Source: Mesocentrotus franciscanus
Taxonomy: Eukaryota > Echinodermata > Echinoidea > Camarodonta > Strongylocentrotidae
Reading direction: 5' to 3'
NCBI GenBank assembly: GCA_037976565.1
Contig: CP137685.1
Coordinates: forward strand, 18,257,108-18,321,107
DNA: 64,000 nucleotides
In this document: in pieces, positions 56,450 through 64,000 of the stretch
Layout: every line of letters begins with the position of its first letter
How positions within the stretch are numbered: the first letter of the stretch is position 1
The notes under the pieces: generated by a model
Told to the model about the DNA's origin: nothing
Databases searched by the model: none
Seen by the model: the letters and a program-made list of their open reading frames with translations, nothing else
Program-made: the position numbers and the translations under genes

Positions 56450-59400
56450 CATATTTGAAACTAAATTTTATGACTTCTGTACAATGTTTAAGTGTAAGTA
56501 TTACAATATTTTAAAAATATCTTTAAAATGTTCTTTTATATCGTTTGTATAGCATTAAAAGATGTGGGAAAATGTTTCCTTGCGATATAAAGAAAACATA
56601 AAATGTGGAATGTTTGTAAGATCTTTTTAAACATTTTGAAAAACGTTCAAAAAATGTTATTTTAATTGTTTTTATAAAAACGTATTTAAAACGTATTCTT
56701 GTGACATTTGTTACACGTTTTAAATGTAAAGACTACAATATTTTAACAACATTTTTAAAATGTTTTTTTTTAATATCATATATATAACATTTAAAAGATG
56801 TTGGAAAAACGTTTCTTTTCTTCTTTGAAAACATTATTATGATATTACGAAAACATTACATCTGAAATGTTTGTGAGATCTTTTTAAACATTTGGAAAAA
56901 CGTTCAAAAATGTTATTTTAATTGTTTTGATAAAAACGTATTTAAAATGTGTTCTTGTGACATTTGTAAAACGTTTCAATGTAAAGATTACAATATTTTA
57001 ACAACATTCTTAAAATGTTCTGTTTATATCATATCAATAACATTTGAAAGATGTTGGAAAAACGTTTCTTTTCTTCTTTGAAACATTATTACGATATTAC
57101 GAAAACATTACATCTGGAACATTTGTGAGATCTTTTTTAAACATTTTGAAAAACGTTCAAAAAATGTTTTTAAATTGTTTTGATAAAATTGTTTCTGAAA
57201 TGTTTTATTTATGACTATTGTACAACGTCAAAATGTAAAGATTACAATATTTAAACAATATTCTTAAAATGTTATGTTTATATCATATCAATAACATTCA
57301 AAAGATGTTGGATAAACGTTTCTTTTCTTCTTTGAAACATTATTACGATATAACGAAAACATTACATCTGAAATGCTTGTGAGATATTTTTCGAACATTT
57401 AGAAAAACGTTCAAAAAACGTTATTTTAATTGTTTTGATAAAAACGTATTTAAAATGTGTTCCTGTGACATTTGTAAAACGTTTCAATGTAAAGATTACA
57501 ATATTTTAACAACATTCTTAAAATGTTATGTTTATATCATATCAATAACATTCAAAAGATGTTGGATAAACGTTTCTTTTCTTCTTTGAAACATTATTAC
57601 GATATTACGAAAACATTTCATCTGGAATGTTTGTATGATCTTTTTAAAACATTTTGAAAAACGTTCAAAAAATGTTATTTTAATTGTTTTGATAAAAACG
57701 TATTTAAAATGTGTTCCTGTGACATTTGTAAAACGTTTCAATGTAAAGATTACAATATTTTAACAACATTCTTAAAATGTTATGTTTATATCATATCAAT
57801 AACATTCAAAAGATGTTGGATAAACGTTTCTTTTCTTCTTTGAAACATTATTACGATATTACGAAAACATTTCATCTGGAATGTTTGTATGATCTTTTTA
57901 AAACATTTTGAAAAACGTTCAAAAAATGTTTTTAAATTGTTTTGATAAAATTGTTTCTGAAATGTTTTTAATGACTTTTGTACAACGTCGAAATGTAAAG
58001 ATTACAATATTTTAACAACATTCTTAAAATATTATGTTTATATCATATAAAAACATTTAAAAGATGTTGGAAAAACGTTTCTTTTCTTCTTTGAAACATT
58101 ATTACGATATTACGAAAACATTACATCTGGAATGTTTGTAAGATCTTTTTAACATTTTGAAAAACATTCAAAAATGTTATTTTAATTGTTTTGATAAAAA
58201 CGTATTTAAAATGTATTCTTGTGACATTTGTAACACGTTTGAATGTAAAGACTACAATATTTTAACAACATTTTTAAAATGTTTTTTTTTATCATATCTA
58301 TTACATTTAAAAGATGTTGGAAAAACGTTTCTTTTCTTCTTTGAAAACATTATTATGATATTACGAAAACATTACATCTGGAATGTTTGTGAGATCTTTT
58401 TTGAACATTTTGAAAAACGTTCAAAAATGTTATTTTAATTGTTTTGATAAAAACGTATTTAAAACGTATTCTTGTGACATTTGTAACATGTTTCAATGTA
58501 AAGACTACAATATTTTAACAACATTTTTAAAATGTTTTTTTTAATATCATATCAATAACATTTAAAAGATGTTGGAAAAACGTTTCTTTTCTTCTTTGAA
58601 ACATTATAACGATATTACGAAAACATTACATCTGGAATGTTTGTAAGATCTTTTAAAAACATTTTGAAAAACGTTAAAAATGTTATTTTAATTGTTTTGA
58701 TAAAAACGTATTTAAAACGTATTCTTGTGGCATTTGTAAAACGTTTCAATGTAAAGACTACAATATTTTAACAACATTTTTAAAATTTAATTTTTTAATA
58801 TCATATCTATATAACATTTAAAACATGTGGAAAAACGTTTCCTTTCTTCTTTGAAAACATTATTATGATATTACGAAAACATTACATGTCGACTGTTTGT
58901 AAGATCTTTTTTTAACATTTTGAAAAACGTTCAAAAAAATGTTATTTTAATTGTTTTGATAAAATTGTTTCTGAAATGTTTTATAATGACTTTTGTACAA
59001 CGTCGAAATGTAAAGATTAAAATATTTTAACAACATTCTTAAAATGTTATGTTTATATCATATCAATAACATTTAAAAGATGTTGGATAAACGTTTCTTT
59101 TCTTCTTTGAAACATTATTACGATATAACGAAAACATTACATCTGGAATGTTTGTGAGATATTTTTAAACATTTAAAAAAACGTTCAAAAAATGTTATTT
59201 TAATTGTTTTGATAAAAACGTATTTAAAACGTATTCTTGTGACATTTGTAACACGTTTCAATGTAAAGACTACAATATTTTAATAACATTTTTAAAATGT
59301 TCTGTTTATATCATATCTATAACATTTAAAGATGTTGGAAAAACGTTTCTTTTCTTCTTTGAAACATTATTACGATATTACGAAAACATAACATCTGGAA

Positions 59401-62400
59401 TGTTTGTGAGATCTTTTTAAAACATTTTGAAAAACGTTCAAAAAATGTTATTTTAATCGTTTTGATAAAAACGTATTTAAAATGTGTTCTTGTGACATTT
59501 GTAAAACGTTTTAATGTAAAGATTGCAATATTTTAAAACGTATTCTTGTGACATTTGTAACACGTTTCAATGTAAAGACTACAATATTTTAACAACATTT
59601 AAAAAATGTTCTGTTTATATCATATCTATAACATTTAAAAGATGTTGGAAAAACGTTTCTTTTCTTCTTTAAAAACATTATGGGTGGTATTCCGATAGCG
59701 CGAACTAAGTTAAGCTCGGCTTAACTAGTTCACACTTTTATGGAGTGCCTGTTGCCAACTCATTTTCCCTGTACAGATTATTTTAATCCTGCAATGAAAA
59801 GTGTAAAAAAATAATTTTGCAATGAAATGGGAAGAAAAAGATAATATGAGTATGAACTGAATTTCAATAAAGTCTTTGGTAGATTATCTTTGTCATGAAT
59901 ATTGAAGGAGGAAGATGACACCTAGCATTCCATAGAAGTGTGAACTAAAATTCTTGTTTAGTCTGGACTTAGTCCCGGCTTAACTTAAGAGAATACCACC
60001 CTATTATGATATTACGAAAACATTACATCTGGAATGTTTGTGAGATCTTTTTTAAACATTTAGAAAAACGTTCAAAAAATGTTATTTTAATCGTTTTGAT
60101 AAAAACGTATTTAAAACGTTTTCTTGTGGCATTTGTAAAATGTTTCAATGTAAAGATTACAATATCTAAACAACATTCTTAAAATGTTCTGTTTATATCA
60201 TATCTATAACATTTAAAGATGTTGGAAAAACGTTTCTTTTCTTCTTTGAAAACATTATTATGATATTACGAAAACATTACATCTGGAATGTTTGTGAGAT
60301 CTTTTTTAAACATTTAGAAAAACGTTCAAAAAATGTTATTTTAATCGTTTTGATAAAAACGTATTTAAAATGTATTCTTATGACTATTGTACAACGTCAA
60401 AATGTAAAGATTACAATATTTTAACATTCTTAAAATGTTTTTTTTAATATCATATCTATAACATTTAAAACACGTTTGAAAACCGTTTATTTCCTTTTTA
60501 AAAATATTATTACGATATTACGAAAACATTACATGTGAAATGTTTGTAAGATCTTTTTTAAACATTTAGAAAAACATTCAAAAATGTTTTTTAGATGTTT
60601 TAAAAGAAACGTATTTAAAATGTATTCTTGTGACGTTTGTACAACGTCTAAATGTGAAGTTACAATATTTTAACAACATTTTCAAAATGTTCTTTTTATA
60701 TCATATCTTTAACATTTAAAAGATGTTGGAAAAACGTTTATTTTCTTCTTTGAAAACATTATTATGATATTAAGAAAACATTACATCTGGAATGTTTGTG
60801 AGATATTTTCGAACATTTTGAAAAACGTTCAAAAAATGATATTTTAATTGTTTTGATAAAAACGTATTTAAAATGTATTCGTATGACTATTGTACAATGT
60901 CAAAATGTAAAGATTACAATATTTTAACAGCATTGTTAAAATGTTTTTTTTATATCATATCTATAACATTTAAAAGATGTTGGAAAAACGTTTCTTTTAT
61001 TCTTTGAAACATTTTTACGATATTACGAAAACATTACATCTGGAATGTTTGTAAGATCTTTTTAAAACATTTTGAAAAACGTTCAAAATTTTTTATTTTA
61101 ATTGTTTTGATAAAAACGTATTTAAAATGTATTCGTATGACTATTGTACAACGTCAAAATGTAAAGATTACAATATTTTAACAACATTCTTAAAATGTTT
61201 TTTTTAATATCATATCTATAACATTTAAAACACGTTTGAAAACCGTTTATTTCCTTTTTAAAAATATTATTACGATATTACGAAAACATTACATGTGAAA
61301 TGTTTGTAAGATCTTTTTTAAACATTTAGAAAAACATTCAAAAATGTTTTTTAGATGTTTTAAAAGAAACGTATTTAAAATGTATTCTTGTGACGTTTGT
61401 ACAACGTCTAAATGTGAGGGTTACAATATTTTAACAACATTTTCAAAATGTTCTTTTTATATCATATCTTTAACATTTAAAAGATGTTGGAAAAACGTTT
61501 ATTTTCTTCTTTGAAAACATTATTATGATATTAAGAAAACATTACATCTGGAATGTTTGTGAGATATTTTTCGAACATTTTGAAAAACGTTCAAAAAATG
61601 ATATTTTAATTGTTTTGATAAAAACGTATTTAAAATGTATTCGTATGACTATTGTACAATGTCAAAATGTAAAGATTACAATATTTTAACAGCATTGTTA
61701 AAATGTTTTTTTTATATCATATCTATAACATTTAAAAGATGTTGGAAAAACGTTTCTTTTATTCTTTGAAACATTTTTACGATATTACGAAAACATTACA
61801 TCTGGAATGTTTGTAAGATCTTTTTAAAACATTTTGAAAAACGTTCAAAATTTTTTATTTTAATTGTTTTGATAAAAACGTATTTAAAATGTATTCGTAT
61901 GACTATTGTACAATGTCAAAATGTAAAGATTACAATATTTTAACAGCATTGTTAAAATGTTTTTTTAATATCATATCTATAACATTAAAAACATGTTAGA
62001 AAAACGTTTCTTTCCTTTTTAAAAACATTATTACGATATTACGAAAACATTTCATCTGGAATGTTTGTATGATCTTTTTAAAACATTTTGAAAAACGTTC
62101 AAAAAATGTTTTTTAAATTGTTTTGATAAAATTGTTTCTGAAATGTTTTATAATGACTTTTGTACAACGTCGAAATGTAAAGATTACAATATTTTAACAA
62201 CATTCTTAAAATATTATGTTTATATCATATTAAAAACATTTAAAAGATGTTGGAAAAACGTTTCTTTTCTTCTTTGAAACATTATTACGATATTACGAAA
62301 AAATTACATCTGGAATGTTTGTGAGATCTTTTTTGAACATTTTGAAAAACGTTCAAAAAATGTTATTTTAAATGTTTTAAAAGAAACGTATTTGAAATGT

Positions 62401-63810
62401 ATTCTTGTGACATTTGTAAAACGTTTCAATGTAAAGACTACAATATTTTAACAACATTTTTAAAATGTTTTTTTTTATATCATATCAATAACATTTAAAA
62501 GATGTTAGAAAAACATTTCTTTCCTTTTTGAAAACATTATTATGATATTACGAAGACATTACATGTGAAATGTTTGTAAGATCTTTTTTAAACATTTAGA
62601 AAAACATTCAAAAAATGTTTTTTTAAATGTTTTAATAAAAACGTATTTAAAATGTATTTTTTGTGACGTTTTGTACAACGTCTAAATGTAAGGGTTACAA
62701 TATTTTAACAACATTTTTTAAATGTTCTGTTTATATCATATTAATAACATTTAAAAGATGTTTGAAAAACGTTTCTTTTATTCTTTGAAACATTTTTACG
62801 ATATTATGAAAACATTACATCTGGAATGTTTGTAAGATCTTTGAAACATTTTGAAAAACGTTCAAAAAATGTTATTTTAATTGTTTTGATAAAAATGTAT
62901 TTAAAATGTATTCTTGTGACATTTGTAAAACGTTTCTATGTTAAGAATACAATATTTTAACAACATTTTTAAAATGTTCTGTTTATATCATATTAATAAC
63001 ATTTAAAAGATGTTTGAAAAACCTTTCTTTTATTCTTTGAAACATTTTTACGATATTATGAAAACATTACATCTGGAATGTTTGTAAGATCTTTTAAAAA
63101 CATTTTGAAAAACGTTCAAAAATGTTATTTTAATTTTTTGATAAAAATGTATTTAAAATATATTCTTGTGACATTTGTAAAACGTTTCTATGTTAAGAAT
63201 ACAATATTTTAACAACATTTTTAAAATGTTTTTTAATATCATATCTATAACATTTAAAACATGTAAGAAAAACATTTCTTTCCTTTTTGAAAACATTATT
63301 ATAATATTACGAAAACATTACATGTGAAATGTTTGTAAGATCTTTTTTAAACATTTAGAAAAACATTTAAAAATGTTTTTTTAAATGTTTTAATAAAACG
63401 TATTTAAAATGTATTTTTGTGACGTTTGTACAACGTCTAAATGTAAGGGTTACAATATTTTAACAACATTTTTAAAATGTTCTTTTTATATCATATCAAT
63501 AACATTTAAAAGATGTTGGGAAAACGTTTCTTTGCTTCCTTCAAAACATTCTTATGATATTATAAAAACATAAAATGTCGGCCGTTTGTAAGATATTTTT
63601 TAAACATTTTACAATAATGTTTAAAAGATGTTTTTAAAACATTACCCGAAAATCATCGGACATGATACATTACTAAAATGTTTTTATAATGTTAAACATA
63701 ATATCAATAATGTTTTATAAATGTTATAATGACAGTTTTAAAAAATGTTGTTTTCAAGACATTTGTAAGACCTTTTCAAAATGTTATGATAACGTTTTGT
63801 GTTAGCTGGG
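56450..63810. repeat. ACGTT-type tandem array, ~254-bp unit
   Basis: About 29 units of a 254-bp repeat (57301, 57555 and 57809 mark successive copies of AAAGATGTTGGATAAACG). Within each unit there are complementary phrases such as AAAACATTTTGAAAAACGTT and AACGTTC. It ends AACGTTTTGTGTTAGCTGGG, as copy B does at 8737. A three-unit block of about 760 bp (from about 60440) is repeated nearly exactly from about 61200. Frames inside are artefacts. Confidence 0.9.
59692..60003. mobile_element. 312-bp MITE inserted in the 254-bp array
   Basis: Termini GGGTGGTATTC and GAATACCACCC, with inner homology AAGTTAAGC...GGCTTAACT and GTTCACACTTTTATGGAGTGC against its complement. Flanked by TAT on both sides. 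Neighbouring array units give the empty site AACATTATTATGATATT, confirming a 3-bp duplication. A 3-bp duplication would fit a PIF/Harbinger-like origin, but the family is not established. Confidence 0.8.
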
Positions 63811-63816
63811 TCATTA

Positions 63817-64000
63817 GCTCTGCAAGATACATACATGACCCAAATTTGGCGGTAATCCATCAATCGGTTCTTGAGATAACGCGATCACGAGCTATTTTTG
63901 CATACATAATGAGCCCTGTGACCTTTGACCTTGTGACCCCAAAATCTAATCAGTTTATTGGCTCTGCAAGATACATACAGGACCCAAGTTTGGCGGTAAT
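63817..64000. repeat. 144-bp tandem repeat, start
   Basis: GCTCTGCAAGATACATACA followed by GACCCAAATTTGGCGGTAAT occurs at 63817 and again at 63961; the window ends within the second unit. It contains TGACCTTTGACCT at 63919-63931. Confidence 0.75.

Noticed and set aside
57532..58438. Phe/Lys/Asn-rich frames in the 254-bp array
   Set aside because: Artefacts of AT-rich tandem repeats; interrupted in neighbouring units.

Overview
This window is eukaryotic, non-coding-dominated and repeat-rich. It is AT-rich, has canonical GT-AG splice sites, non-LTR retrotransposon relics, tRNA-headed SINEs with (ATT)n tails, foldback MITEs, satellite arrays and two 500-N scaffold gaps. The repeat style suggests a marine invertebrate, most likely a deuterostome such as an echinoderm or hemichordate. 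That is inference from repeat character only; no gene here fixes the species.

Layout. 1-4.7 kb: unannotated AT-rich DNA, an ACGTT-type minisatellite and a diverged 260-bp direct duplication. 4.7-8.1 kb: the only credible host gene, on the minus strand. It has at least three phase-compatible or well-bordered exons, a candidate first exon and a TATA-like element; a foldback MITE of about 840 bp sits in its 5' part. 8.4-12.7 kb: a second ACGTT minisatellite, half of a non-LTR reverse transcriptase, a 15-bp minisatellite and a decayed CR1-like LINE with endonuclease and RT. 12.65-14.5 kb and 22.2-24.8 kb: two long inverted arms of one composite foldback-like element, enclosing 7.7 kb that includes two tandem SINEs, simple repeats and a GC-rich tandem repeat. 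The second half of the LINE from 8.9 kb lies at the inner edge of the right arm in opposite orientation, with the same 8-bp target sequence. The interval between the arms has therefore probably been inverted.

25.1-28.6 kb: a near-identical 195-bp satellite running into gap 1. 29.1-47.06 kb: eight tandem units of about 2.2 kb running into gap 2. Each carries a tRNA-Gly(CCC)-like sequence with a poly-T run, a GA-rich block, several CRE palindromes and an alternating purine-pyrimidine tract. 47.6-56.3 kb: a series of MITEs and duplications, including a SINE whose head resembles the 5' end of 7SL RNA, a 576-bp palindromic insertion with clean target duplication, and a strong CTCF-like site. 56.4-63.8 kb: about 29 copies of a 254-bp ACGTT-type repeat with a 760-bp higher-order repeat and one MITE insertion. 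The right end starts another 144-bp repeat.

No intact mobile-element ORF and no metabolic or defence operon is present. The most unusual content is structural: element-mediated inversion, tandemised tRNA-bearing elements, and several repeats related across the window. Most open frames here are low-complexity or satellite artefacts.
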